The notes: generated from the letters alone by a model not told the origin. DNA of 8,222 nt from CAYYHA01 sp964471535 (GCA_964471535.1 CAYYHA010000195.1:1-8222), one strand, 5' to 3'; counted from the first letter of the stretch, positions 1 through 6,784 are shown. Translations and numbers: made by a program.

Positions 1-1
1 G

Positions 2-682
2 CGTGCGGCCATCCCGCGCCGGCGGGGGCTGGGCAGCTCGCCGGCCCTGGCGGTCGCCCTTGCCCGCCACCTCGCCGACCGCGCCACGGGGGACGGCGCC
101 CGCGGCCCCCTCGCCGAGCCCCAAGCTCTCGAAGCCGTCGTCGCCGCCAGCGAGGCGGTGTTCCACGGCCGCCCCTCGGGGGCCGACGCGGCGGTGGCGG
201 CGCGCGGCGGCCTGGGCCGCTTCTCCCGCGCGGATGGCTTCGAGCCCTGGCCCGCCGGGGCGCCCTTCGAGCTGGTGGTGGTGGACACCGGCCCGCGGCC
301 CCCCACCGCCGAGCTGGTGGCGGAGGTGCAGCGGCGGCGCGGCGTGGAGGCGGCCGGACGTCGTGCCTACGCCGCCCTCGAGCGCTGCGCCGAAGCGGGG
401 CTCGAGGCGGTGCGAACCGGGGACCTTCGCCACCTCGCCGACTGCATGAACGAGGCGCAGGCCCACCTTCGTGCGCTGGGGCTCTCCACCCCCGCGCTGG
501 AGGCGGCGGCGGAGGAGGCCCGGGCGGCGGGCGCCCTGTCGGCCAAGCTCACCGGTGCCGGCGGCGGCGGCTGCCTCATCGCCCTCTGCGAGCCGGGAAC
601 CGGCGCCGCGGTGGAGAAGGCCCTCGCCCACGGCCGCTGGTGCCATCGCTTCTCCCCCCTTTCTGGAGCCGTGTCATCGTGA
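2..682 (+). CDS. mvaK1: Mevalonate kinase, C-terminal 226 residues (5' end outside window)
   Basis: GHMP-family kinase that phosphorylates mevalonate to 5-phosphomevalonate with ATP in the cytoplasm. The reading frame is open from the window edge, so the N-terminus and the first GHMP motif are missing. The visible part opens with the ATP-binding motif GLGSSPALAVAL (visible residues about 10-21). The HGRPSGADAAVA block follows (about 55-66); its Asp at visible residue 62 matches the catalytic Asp of mevalonate kinases. The GHMP C-terminal glycine loop AKLTGAGGGGCLIAL lies near nucleotides 543-587. The fragment alone could be confused with galactokinase or another GHMP kinase. The PSG-x-D motif and the three mevalonate genes directly downstream make mevalonate kinase the best call. 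The TGA stop lies inside the GTGA overlap with the decarboxylase gene. Confidence 0.9.
   Translation, partial: RAAIPRRRGLGSSPALAVALARHLADRATGDGARGPLAEPQALEAVVAASEAVFHGRPSGADAAVAARGGLGRFSRADGFEPWPAGAPFELVVVDTGPRPPTAELVAEVQRRRGVEAAGRRAYAALERCAEAGLEAVRTGDLRHLADCMNEAQAHLRALGLSTPALEAAAEEARAAGALSAKLTGAGGGGCLIALCEPGTGAAVEKALAHGRWCHRFSPLSGAVSS
665..668 (+). promoter_or_regulatory. Ribosome binding site for mvaD, inside mvaK1
   Basis: GGAG lies ten bases before GTG 679, within the last codons of the mevalonate kinase gene. With the GTGA stop/start overlap it supports GTG 679 over the in-frame GTG at 640, which would add 13 residues absent from the family's usual N-terminus. Confidence 0.5.
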
Positions 683-1746
683 AGGTCATCGATCGCCCCA
701 CCGCCGCGACCTCCCGGTCCTCGTCCAACGTCGCCCTGGTCAAGTACTGGGGGAAGCTCGACGAGGTACGCCGGGTCCCCGCGACCGGCTCGCTCTCGGT
801 GACCCTGGGCGGGCTGACCACCGAGACCACCGTGGCCTTCTCCGAGCGCGATGCCGACGATCTCGTCGTGCTCGACGGGCGTCCTGCCACCGGCCGGGAG
901 GCCGCGCGGGTCACCGCCTTCCTCGACCGGGTGCGGGCGCTGGCGCGGGCGCACGGGCGGGCTTTGGGGGCCGCCTCGGTGCGCACGGTGAACTACTTCC
1001 CCACCGCCGCGGGCCTCGCCTCCAGTGCCAGCGGCTTCGCCGCACTCGCCGCCGCCTCGGTGCGCGCCGCAGGGCTCGAGGCGAGCCACGACGAGCTGGC
1101 GGCACTGGCCCGCCTCGGCTCGGCGAGTGCTGCCCGCAGCATCCACGGGGGCTTCGTGGAACTCGTCCCCTACCGGGACGAAGCGGGGCAGTGGGAGGCG
1201 CGCACCGCGCAGGTCGCCTCGGAGAAGCACTGGGACCTGCGGGTGCTCGTCGTCGTCGTCGACGCTGCCTACAAGCCCATCGGCTCCACCCCGGCGATGG
1301 CCCGCACCGCCGCCACCTCCCCCTACTACGCCGCCTGGCTCGAGACCTGGGGCAAGGATCTCGCCGAGTGCCGCACCGCGGTGGAACACCGGGACATCGA
1401 GCTCTTGGCGAGCATCGCCGAGCACTCGGCGCTGAAGCTGCACAGCCTGTGCATGACCTCCCGGCCGCCGGTACAGTTCCTCCGCGGTCCCTCGGTGGAC
1501 CTGATGCACGCGGTCTGGGCCCTGCGCTCGAGCGGCACCGCCTGCGGCTTCACCGCCGACGCGGGACCCAACGTGAAGGTCTTCTGCGAGGCGGCGGACG
1601 AGGAGACGGTGAAGGCGGCGCTGCTCTCGGTGCACGGCGTGCAGGCGGTGCGTAGCTCCGTCGTCGGCGGGCCGATCACGGTGGTCGACCACCAGGTGGA
1701 TCCCGAGGTGCCCTGGGGCCGTCCGGTGGGAGGGTCGGCGCCGTGA
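679..1746 (+). CDS. mvaD: Diphosphomevalonate decarboxylase
   Basis: Converts mevalonate 5-diphosphate to isopentenyl diphosphate, CO2 and phosphate with ATP use; this is the last committed step of the pathway. The GTG start at 679 gives 355 residues, a normal length, and begins KVIDRPTAATSRSSSNVA. NVALVKYWGK at residues 17-26 holds the active-site Lys (K22, aligned with yeast K18). The ATP loop NYFPTAAGLASSASG is at 105-119. GSASAARSIHGG holds Arg153 (aligned with yeast R158), and FTADAGPN holds the catalytic Asp at 294. A segment near residues 199-206 (GSTPAMAR) matches the family's STxGMxRT motif. The whole Lys-Arg-Asp set is present, which fits a working decarboxylase and not a degenerate paralogue. 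Specificity for the diphosphate over the monophosphate is inferred from overall resemblance and from the phosphomevalonate kinase encoded next door. Confidence 0.95.
   Translation: MKVIDRPTAATSRSSSNVALVKYWGKLDEVRRVPATGSLSVTLGGLTTETTVAFSERDADDLVVLDGRPATGREAARVTAFLDRVRALARAHGRALGAASVRTVNYFPTAAGLASSASGFAALAAASVRAAGLEASHDELAALARLGSASAARSIHGGFVELVPYRDEAGQWEARTAQVASEKHWDLRVLVVVVDAAYKPIGSTPAMARTAATSPYYAAWLETWGKDLAECRTAVEHRDIELLASIAEHSALKLHSLCMTSRPPVQFLRGPSVDLMHAVWALRSSGTACGFTADAGPNVKVFCEAADEETVKAALLSVHGVQAVRSSVVGGPITVVDHQVDPEVPWGRPVGGSAP
1729..1733 (+). promoter_or_regulatory. Ribosome binding site for mvaK2, inside mvaD
   Basis: GGAGG lies nine bases before GTG 1743, in the last codons of mvaD. 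It supports the GTG start that overlaps the mvaD stop as GTGA. Confidence 0.6.
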
Positions 1747-2705
1747 ACGTCAGCGCCCCCGGAAAGCTCTTCCTCGCCGGCGAATACGGGGTCCTCGCCG
1801 GTGGCCCGGCGGTGACGCTGGCGGTGGACCGTCGCGTGCGCACCGTACCCGCGACCCTGGCGCGCATGGATCCGCTGGCGAGCGAGTGCCTCGCGGGGGC
1901 CTACGTCTACCTCTCGGCCCACGGGCGCATGGGTCCCGCCACCCTGCCGGCGCTGGACCTCTCGGCCCACCGGGCACAGGGGCAGAAGCTGGGGCTCGGC
2001 AGCTCCGCTGCCTCGGCGGCGGTGTGGGTGGCGGCGAGCTTCGCTGCTGCCGGCTTGGACGTGGAGCCGAACCGCGACGCCGTCTTCGAAGTCGCCTGGC
2101 GGGCCCACACCTCGGCGGGGGGCGGCAGCGGCGCCGACGTGGCCGCCGCAGTGTACGGGGGCACGGTGGCGGTCACACCGGCCGCCCCCTCGGGGACCCA
2201 CGGCGCGCTGGCCCCCCCAGAGGTGGAGGCACTCGACCTCGACCCCGGGTGGATGCCGGTCGTCGTGGCAGGGGGCCGGGCGGTGAGCAGCCGGGAGGTC
2301 CTCGCCCGCCTCGAGGCCTCGCCGGCGCGTGATGCCCTTCTCTCCCGAGCCCGCGCCGCCGGCGAGCGCCTGGTCGAGGCGATGCGCGGGGCGCCGGACG
2401 AGGCGGCGATGGGGGCCGTCACGGCGGCGGCGGAGGCGATGGTGGCGGTGGCCGACGCGCTCGATCTGGGGGCCGACGGCGGGCGGACGGTGCTCGAGCG
2501 GTGCCAGGCCATCGCCGCCCGCTACGGGGGCGCGGCGAAGCCGTCGGGGGCGGCGGCAGGGGAGCTTTGCCTGGTCTTCTTGCCCCGGCTGGACCCAAAG
2601 GCGCGGGCTGAACTAAAAGCGGCGCTCCGAGGCTCGGGGCTCCGGATACTCGACGTGAAGATGGATTCGATGGGCGTGGAGACACGCGGAGGTTCGACCC
2701 CATGA
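1743..2705 (+). CDS. mvaK2: Phosphomevalonate kinase, GHMP family
   Basis: Predicted to phosphorylate 5-phosphomevalonate to the diphosphate, the substrate of the decarboxylase encoded just upstream. The GTG start at 1743 gives 320 residues, typical of bacterial enzymes of this kind. SAPGKLFLAGEYGVLAGG at the N-terminus is the GHMP substrate-binding motif in its phosphomevalonate kinase form. GLGSSAA at 84-90 is the ATP loop. GGGSGADVAAAVYGG at about 126-140 matches the family's GSGxDVAAAVYGG block, with Asp132 in the conserved position. Near the C-terminus the third GHMP motif is unusual: SGAAAGEL stands where the family normally has SGAGGGDC, so the glycine loop has two Ala and one Glu replacing Gly, Gly and Asp. 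The family call rests on the other motifs and the operon. The altered loop is a reason to check activity. Both ends overlap neighbouring genes by four bases. Confidence 0.88.
   Translation: MNVSAPGKLFLAGEYGVLAGGPAVTLAVDRRVRTVPATLARMDPLASECLAGAYVYLSAHGRMGPATLPALDLSAHRAQGQKLGLGSSAASAAVWVAASFAAAGLDVEPNRDAVFEVAWRAHTSAGGGSGADVAAAVYGGTVAVTPAAPSGTHGALAPPEVEALDLDPGWMPVVVAGGRAVSSREVLARLEASPARDALLSRARAAGERLVEAMRGAPDEAAMGAVTAAAEAMVAVADALDLGADGGRTVLERCQAIAARYGGAAKPSGAAAGELCLVFLPRLDPKARAELKAALRGSGLRILDVKMDSMGVETRGGSTP
2688..2692 (+). promoter_or_regulatory. Ribosome binding site for mvaA, inside mvaK2
   Basis: GGAGG lies nine bases before ATG 2702, inside the end of mvaK2. It supports the ATG start that overlaps the upstream TGA as ATGA. 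Confidence 0.6.
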
Positions 2706-4006
2706 GCAAGACCGCACGGCTTCCCGGCTTCTACAAGCTCCCCCTCGAAGCGCGCCTGAAGCGCCTCGTCGAGGCGGGCTGGCTGACCGAGGAGGAGGCG
2801 GAGGCGCTGCGGCAGCCCGCCGCCGGCGGCTTCGACGCCACCATCGCCGACGGGATGAGCGAGAACGTCATCGGCGTGCACGGCCTGCCCATGGGCCTGT
2901 GCCTCAACCTGAAGGTCAATGGCGAGGAACGGGTGGCGCCCATGGTGGTGGAGGAGCCGAGCGTCGTGGCGGCCGCCTCCAACGCGGCGAAGCTGGCCCT
3001 CTCCGGCGGCGGCTTTCAGGTGGAGACCACCGACTCGGTGATGGCCGCCCAGGTGCAGATCTTGGGACTTCCCGATGCCCGGGAGGCGGCGCGGCGCATC
3101 GAGGCGGAGAAGCCGCGCCTCCTCGAAGAGGCCAATGCCCTCATCCCCAACATGGTGCGCCGGGGCGGGGGCACGCGGGACATCGAGACCCGCATCCTCG
3201 AGCCCGCCCCGGGCGAGACCGAGCGCACCCTCTGCGTGCACGTCCTGGTCGACTGCCTCGATGCGATGGGAGCGAACCTGCTGAACACGGTGGCCGAGGG
3301 CCTCGCGCCACGCCTCGAGGCGATCACCGGCGGAGAGGCGGGGCTGCGCATCCTCACCAACTACGCCGACAAGCGGCTGGTCAGGGTGCGCTGCCGGGTG
3401 GCCCCCGAGGCCCTCGCCAACGACCGCTGGCCCGACGGAGAGGTCGTGGCCCGGCGCATCGTCTCCGCCTCGCGCTTCGCCGAGGTCGATCCCTATCGAG
3501 CGGTCACCCACAACAAGGGCTTCATGAACGGGCTCGATGCGGTGCTCCTCGCCACCGGCCAGGATTGGCGGCAGGCGGAGGCAGCGGTCCATGCCTACGC
3601 GGCGCGGCACGGCGCCTATGGTCCCATCGCCACCTGGCGGGTGGAGGGCGACGGCTTCCTCGTGGGACGGGCGGAGCTGCCGCTCGCCGTGGGCACGGTG
3701 GGCGGAGCGGTGCGCGCCCACCCGGGGGTCCGCCTGGCCCTGAAGCTGGGGCGCATCGGGGATGCGAAGGACCTCGCCGGACTCGCCGCATCCGTGGGCC
3801 TTGCGAGCAACCTGGCGGCGCTGCGGGCGCTGGCCACCGACGGCATTCAGCGGGGCCACATGGCCCTGCACGCGCGCACGGTGGCGATCGAAGCGGGCGC
3901 CGAAGGCGACGAGATCCTCCAGGTCTCCGCCCGGCTGCAGGCCGAGCGCTGCTTCCGGCCCGAGCGCGCCGCCGAGATCCTCGCCGAGCTGCGCCGGGGC
4001 ACCTAG
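2702..4006 (+). CDS. mvaA: Hydroxymethylglutaryl-CoA reductase, class II
   Basis: Reduces HMG-CoA to mevalonate with four electrons from NAD(P)H. At 434 residues it matches the short, soluble class II enzymes, with no membrane region, and can be followed nearly end to end against the Pseudomonas mevalonii enzyme (428 residues). Active-site residues are in place. VVEEPSVVAAAS gives Glu85 (P. mevalonii E83). THNKGFMNG gives Lys272 (K267). ATGQDWRQAE gives Asp288 (D283). GIQRGHMALHA gives the general acid His386 (H381). DAMGANLLNTVAEG is the conserved dinucleotide-binding segment. The position that sets NADH preference in P. mevalonii (D146) is Ile148 here, in ANALIPNM, so cofactor preference is open. 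The gene is last in the visible operon. Class II enzymes can run in the oxidative direction, but in this operon the biosynthetic direction is expected. Confidence 0.97.
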   Translation: MSKTARLPGFYKLPLEARLKRLVEAGWLTEEEAEALRQPAAGGFDATIADGMSENVIGVHGLPMGLCLNLKVNGEERVAPMVVEEPSVVAAASNAAKLALSGGGFQVETTDSVMAAQVQILGLPDAREAARRIEAEKPRLLEEANALIPNMVRRGGGTRDIETRILEPAPGETERTLCVHVLVDCLDAMGANLLNTVAEGLAPRLEAITGGEAGLRILTNYADKRLVRVRCRVAPEALANDRWPDGEVVARRIVSASRFAEVDPYRAVTHNKGFMNGLDAVLLATGQDWRQAEAAVHAYAARHGAYGPIATWRVEGDGFLVGRAELPLAVGTVGGAVRAHPGVRLALKLGRIGDAKDLAGLAASVGLASNLAALRALATDGIQRGHMALHARTVAIEAGAEGDEILQVSARLQAERCFRPERAAEILAELRRGT

Positions 4007-4024
4007 GCGGTGCCGAGCCAGCTG

Positions 4025-4058
4025 GCGCTGCGGGCGCCCGCGCGATGGATGGCAGCGC
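4025..4058 (+). terminator. Possible terminator stem-loop after mvaA
   Basis: Perfect 7-base arms GCGCTGC (4025-4031) and GCAGCGC (4052-4058) flank a 20-base loop, beginning 18 bases after the mvaA stop. The loop region overlaps a 10-base palindrome, CGGGCGCCCG (4031-4040). There is no T-tract, so it would not be a classical intrinsic terminator. The end of the mevalonate operon is the expected place for one. Confidence 0.35.
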
Positions 4059-4100
4059 GGCGGGCGGCAGGGCCGCATGCCGGTGGGAACGGGTCCCCTC

Positions 4101-4117
4101 GACCGCCGTGGGCGGTC
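4101..4117 (-). terminator. Small stem-loop at the symporter stop codon
   Basis: GACCGCC (4101-4107) and GGCGGTC (4111-4117) form a perfect 7-base stem with a 3-base loop. It overlaps the TGA stop of the minus-strand symporter gene (4116-4118). It sits in the 109-base convergent gap with mvaA and could help end transcription from the right. No T-tract follows on the minus strand. Confidence 0.3.
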
Positions 4118-5624
4118 ACTCCTCGGGCACCGCCTCGATGGGTGTGCGCTCGGCGCGCCCGGCAAGGCTCACCGCGATGGCCACCAGGAAGGAGACGGCG
4201 AAGGCGGGGGGCAACTCCTCGAGGGCGGCGAAGTACGGCCCGACCACGGGGAGGGTGGGCGCGAGGAACTTGAAGAGGGGCACCGCGGCGAAGCCCGCCA
4301 CCATCGCCGCGAGTGCGCCGTTGCGGGTGAGGCCCCGCCAGAAGAGGGAGAGGATGAGGGTGGGACAGAAGGTGGCGGCGATCCCCGACCAGCCGAAGAT
4401 GACGAACCAGAAGATCGTACGCGTGGGGGAGAGCACCGAGACGGCGAGCGCGACGAGGAGGGCGGCGACCGCCAGCGCAAAGGTGACGCGGCGGCTCATG
4501 GGCACCAGCGTGTCGTCGGGCAGATCGGGATGGCGGACTTTCTGGTACCAATCGCGCACTGCCGCCGAGGAAGCGAGGACCAGGAGGGAATCGACCGTCG
4601 ACATGATCGCCGAAAGGACGATGGCGATGTAGAGCCCCACCACGAGGGGCGGGAAGAGGGTTTCGACGAGGCGCGGCAGCACCTGTTGGCCTCCATTGCC
4701 CAGCACGGCCTCGATGGGGCTGCCGGGGGTGGTAAGCAGAGCGCGTCCGATCATCCCCGTCAGCACCGCCCCACCGTCGGCGAGGAGGGTCCACACGATG
4801 GCGACCCAGGTGCCTGCGGGAATCTCCCGCTCGTCGCGCAGCGCGAGGAAGCGCACGAAGATCTGCGGAGATCCGAGGAAGCCCAGACCGATCAGCGCGA
4901 GGGCCAGAATGGAGAAGAGGGAGACCAGCGTCAGGCCCTCCCCGCCCGTCAACGAGAGGAGTGCGGGATCGATCGCCTCGAGACGCCGGACCACCTCGTC
5001 CCACCCGCCGGCGACGACGAGCGCGGCGACGGGGAGCAGGACGAGCCCGAGGACCATCAGGGCGCCCTGGAAGACGTCGGACCAGACCACGGCGAGGAAG
5101 CCCCCTGCCACGATGTAGGCCAGCACCACCGCGAAACCGACGGCGATGCCGGCGTAATAGTTCCAGCCGAGGAAGCTCTCGAAGGCAGTCCCCGTCGCAT
5201 CGATCTGCGCACTGACGTAGATGGTGACGAAGACGGTGAGCGCGAAGGCCGAAGCGATGCGCAGGAGGTGCCGCTCGTCGCCGAAGCGGGACTCGAGGTA
5301 GTCGGGAATGGTGATGGCGTCGTATCGCTGCGTGAGCCGATGGAAGCGGCGACTCATCAGAATCCACGCCCCGGCGACGCCCAGGGTCTCACCGAGCACC
5401 ACCCAGAAGGCCTTCACCCCGACGGCGGCGCCCATCCCTGTCAAGCCGAGGAGGAGCCAGGCCGACTCCCCGGTCGCGCGGGCACTGAAGGCTACCGCGA
5501 GGAAGCCCAGGGACTTTCCGGCGGCGAAGTAGTCGCGCACGTCCCGCATGCGCCGGGAGGCCAGGAGGCCGATGAGCAGGAGGACGGCGAGGTAGAGGCC
5601 GACCATGAGCAGCTTTTGGCCCAC
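4116..5624 (-). CDS. Sodium:solute symporter (SSS family, PutP-like)
   Basis: Inner-membrane secondary transporter, 502 residues, about 12-13 hydrophobic segments by eye, close in length and layout to E. coli PutP. ITIPDYLESRFGDE, VFVTIYVSAQ and VAGGFLAVVWSDVFQ match the PutP regions for helices 3-6. MSTVDS at 341-346 gives Ser342 and Thr343, matching PutP S340/T341 in the second half of the sodium site. In the first half the family Asp (PutP D55 in ASDMSGW) is replaced: the segment reads ATGESAW at 50-56, with Glu53 one place on. The substrate cannot be read from sequence. Proline, or a compound used by the divergent amidohydrolase, are both possible. The GTG start is bounded by an in-frame TAA four codons upstream. 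AAGGAG on the minus strand (5628-5633) ends only three bases before it, so ATG at codon 7 is an alternative. Confidence 0.88.
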   Translation of the reverse strand: MGQKLLMVGLYLAVLLLIGLLASRRMRDVRDYFAAGKSLGFLAVAFSARATGESAWLLLGLTGMGAAVGVKAFWVVLGETLGVAGAWILMSRRFHRLTQRYDAITIPDYLESRFGDERHLLRIASAFALTVFVTIYVSAQIDATGTAFESFLGWNYYAGIAVGFAVVLAYIVAGGFLAVVWSDVFQGALMVLGLVLLPVAALVVAGGWDEVVRRLEAIDPALLSLTGGEGLTLVSLFSILALALIGLGFLGSPQIFVRFLALRDEREIPAGTWVAIVWTLLADGGAVLTGMIGRALLTTPGSPIEAVLGNGGQQVLPRLVETLFPPLVVGLYIAIVLSAIMSTVDSLLVLASSAAVRDWYQKVRHPDLPDDTLVPMSRRVTFALAVAALLVALAVSVLSPTRTIFWFVIFGWSGIAATFCPTLILSLFWRGLTRNGALAAMVAGFAAVPLFKFLAPTLPVVGPYFAALEELPPAFAVSFLVAIAVSLAGRAERTPIEAVPEE

Positions 5625-5681
5625 GGGCTCCTTTTACCTGGCACGACGGGGCCGAGGAAGGGCCGGGTGGTGGCGAAGTCG

Positions 5682-5719
5682 CACGGCCCGGATTCTCGTC
5701 GGAGACCGGTCGGGCCGTG
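5682..5719. repeat. 9-base inverted repeat, possible operator or leader stem
   Basis: CACGGCCCG (5682-5690) and CGGGCCGTG (5711-5719) are perfect reverse complements around a 20-base spacer. With one bulged A at 5720 the stem extends by three more pairs (5679-5681 with 5721-5723). The spacer ends with ACCGGT, part of the 8-base palindrome GACCGGTC (5704-5711). It lies about 60-95 bases upstream of the symporter start and could be a regulator site or a structured 5' leader. GC-rich DNA makes chance dyads more likely. Confidence 0.4.
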
Positions 5720-5775
5720 ACGAGGCCGCTCGAACGGGGTAGGTTCTGGAGCCCGTCCGCACGGCGTCCGGCGAA

Positions 5776-5793
5776 GGAAACTCGGGAGTTTCC
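5776..5793. promoter_or_regulatory. 18-base palindrome, candidate operator
   Basis: GGAAACTCGGGAGTTTCC is a perfect dyad with 8-base arms and a 2-base centre. It is AT-richer than its surroundings and sits about midway between the divergent starts, roughly 120 bases from the amidohydrolase ATG. Size and symmetry suit a dimeric repressor or activator controlling one or both genes. No regulator gene is in the window, so its partner is unknown. Confidence 0.45.
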
Positions 5794-5900
5794 CGCAGGC
5801 CGGGCACCCGGGGCGGACCGGCGAGACAGCCAGAGTGGGCAGCCAAGACGGATCCTCGAGAACGCATCCAAGACAGCCTGACGAGACAGGTACGCAGAAC

Positions 5901-5905
5901 AGGAG
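5901..5905 (+). promoter_or_regulatory. Ribosome binding site of the amidohydrolase gene
   Basis: AGGAG lies six bases before ATG 5912, an ideal spacing, and fixes that start. Confidence 0.75.
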
Positions 5906-5911
5906 TGAGAG

Positions 5912-6784
5912 ATGGCACGCAAGGTCGTAGGTGGCCTCATTCAGATGTCCAATCCCCTGAACGACGAGAACGCGCCCGTCGCCGAGGTGGCCAAGGCGAT
6001 GGTGGACAAGCACATCCCCATGATCGAGGAGGCCGGGAAGCAAGGCGTCCAGATCCTGTGCCTCCAGGAGATCTTCAACGGGCCCTACTTCTGTCCCAGC
6101 CAGGACGAGCGCTGGTGTGACATCGCCGAGCCCATCCCTGGCCCCACCGTGGAGCTGATGCAGGGCTACGCGAAGAAGTACGAGATGGTGATGATCGTCC
6201 CCATCTACGAGCGGGAGATGGCCGGCGTCTACTACAACACCGCGGCGGTCATCGATGCCGACGGTTCCTACCTAGGCAAGTATCGGAAGAACCACATCCC
6301 CCAGACCCACGGCTTCTGGGAGAAGTACTTCTTCAAGCCGGGCAACCTCGGTTACCCCGTCTTTCAGACGCGCTATGCGAAGGTCGGTGTGTACATCTGC
6401 TACGACCGGCACTTCCCTGAAGGGGCGCGGATCCTCGGCCTGAACGGCGCGGAGATCGTCTTCAACCCTTCGGCGACGGTCGCCGGTCTCTCCCAGTACC
6501 TGTGGAAAATCGAGCAGCCGGCCCACGCAGTCGCCAACGGGTACTTCATGGGCTGCAGCAACCGTGTGGGGACCGAACCGCCGTGGAACATCGGGAAGTT
6601 CTATGGGTCGAGCTACTTCGTGGATCCGCGGGGGAACTTCCTCGCCGAGGGGAGTGAGGACGACGACGAGCTCGTGGTGGCGGAGATGGACCTCTCGATG
6701 ATCGAGGAGGTGCGCCGTACCTGGCAGTTCTACCGGGACCGCCGCCCCGAGACCTACGGGGACCTCGTCAAGCAGCTCCCCTGA
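5912..6784 (+). CDS. Beta-ureidopropionase-like N-carbamoyl amidohydrolase (nitrilase superfamily)
   Basis: Predicted cytoplasmic C-N hydrolase that splits N-carbamoyl-beta-alanine into beta-alanine, CO2 and ammonia, the last step of reductive pyrimidine breakdown. The 290 residues span the single nitrilase domain. Catalytic residues are visible: Glu53 in LQEIFNGPYF, Lys126 in YRKNHIPQ, the second Glu at 137 in FWEKYFF, and the nucleophile Cys163 in VYICYDRHFPEGAR. The stretch after the Cys, LNGAEIVFNPSAT, matches animal beta-ureidopropionase almost exactly, as does ANGYFMGCSNRVGTE. It lacks the extra N-terminal extension of the roughly 384-residue human enzyme. The main alternative is N-carbamoylputrescine amidase (AguB), similar in length, which usually has a CWDQWFPE block around the Cys in place of CYDRHFPE. 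The nearby class III aminotransferase gene supports the beta-alanine reading. Its own ribosome site and the upstream region suggest a separate promoter. Confidence 0.88.
   Translation: MARKVVGGLIQMSNPLNDENAPVAEVAKAMVDKHIPMIEEAGKQGVQILCLQEIFNGPYFCPSQDERWCDIAEPIPGPTVELMQGYAKKYEMVMIVPIYEREMAGVYYNTAAVIDADGSYLGKYRKNHIPQTHGFWEKYFFKPGNLGYPVFQTRYAKVGVYICYDRHFPEGARILGLNGAEIVFNPSATVAGLSQYLWKIEQPAHAVANGYFMGCSNRVGTEPPWNIGKFYGSSYFVDPRGNFLAEGSEDDDELVVAEMDLSMIEEVRRTWQFYRDRRPETYGDLVKQLP

Larger units (their letters stand above)
5625..5911. promoter_or_regulatory. Divergent intergenic region between symporter and amidohydrolase
   Basis: 287 bases separate two genes that point away from each other, so promoters for both should lie here. 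I see no convincing -35/-10 pair on either strand and no sigma-54 site. The region holds two exact inverted repeats (listed separately) and an 8-base direct repeat AGACAGCC at 5824-5831 and 5871-5878. Open frames crossing it look like overlaps of neighbouring codon patterns and match no family I recognise. Confidence 0.55.

Noticed and set aside
640..681. Upstream GTG start for the decarboxylase at 640
   Set aside because: It would add 13 residues inside mvaK1 that the family lacks. GTG 679 has a GGAG site and the same overlap pattern as the other junctions.
367..1692. 441-residue open frame on the minus strand opposite mvaK1/mvaD
   Set aside because: Its protein is low-complexity Arg, Gly, His and Ala with no family resemblance. 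It is the antisense of two well-supported genes; GC-rich third positions keep such frames open.
2522..4165. 547-residue minus-strand frame opposite mvaK2/mvaA
   Set aside because: Antisense of the HMG-CoA reductase gene, which has every catalytic residue; the antisense translation shows no domain.
2899..4632. 577-residue plus-strand frame over mvaA and the symporter
   Set aside because: Out-of-frame reading of mvaA continuing opposite the symporter gene; composition is Arg/Gly-rich with no motif.
5639..5656. Sigma-54-like TGGCAC in the divergent region
   Set aside because: The TGGCAC half is present, but the matching TTGC element at the required spacing is absent on this strand.
3762..5720. 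652-residue plus-strand frame, the longest in the window
   Set aside because: Lies almost wholly opposite the symporter gene, which has clear membrane helices and conserved SSS motifs. The plus-strand translation is a hydrophilic Glu/Gly/Asp/Arg mixture, the expected mirror of hydrophobic codons.
5824..5878. Direct repeat AGACAGCC as a possible regulator site
   Set aside because: Only 8 bases, two copies, 47 bases apart centre to centre and no symmetry; could easily be chance, so kept only as a note in the intergenic entry.
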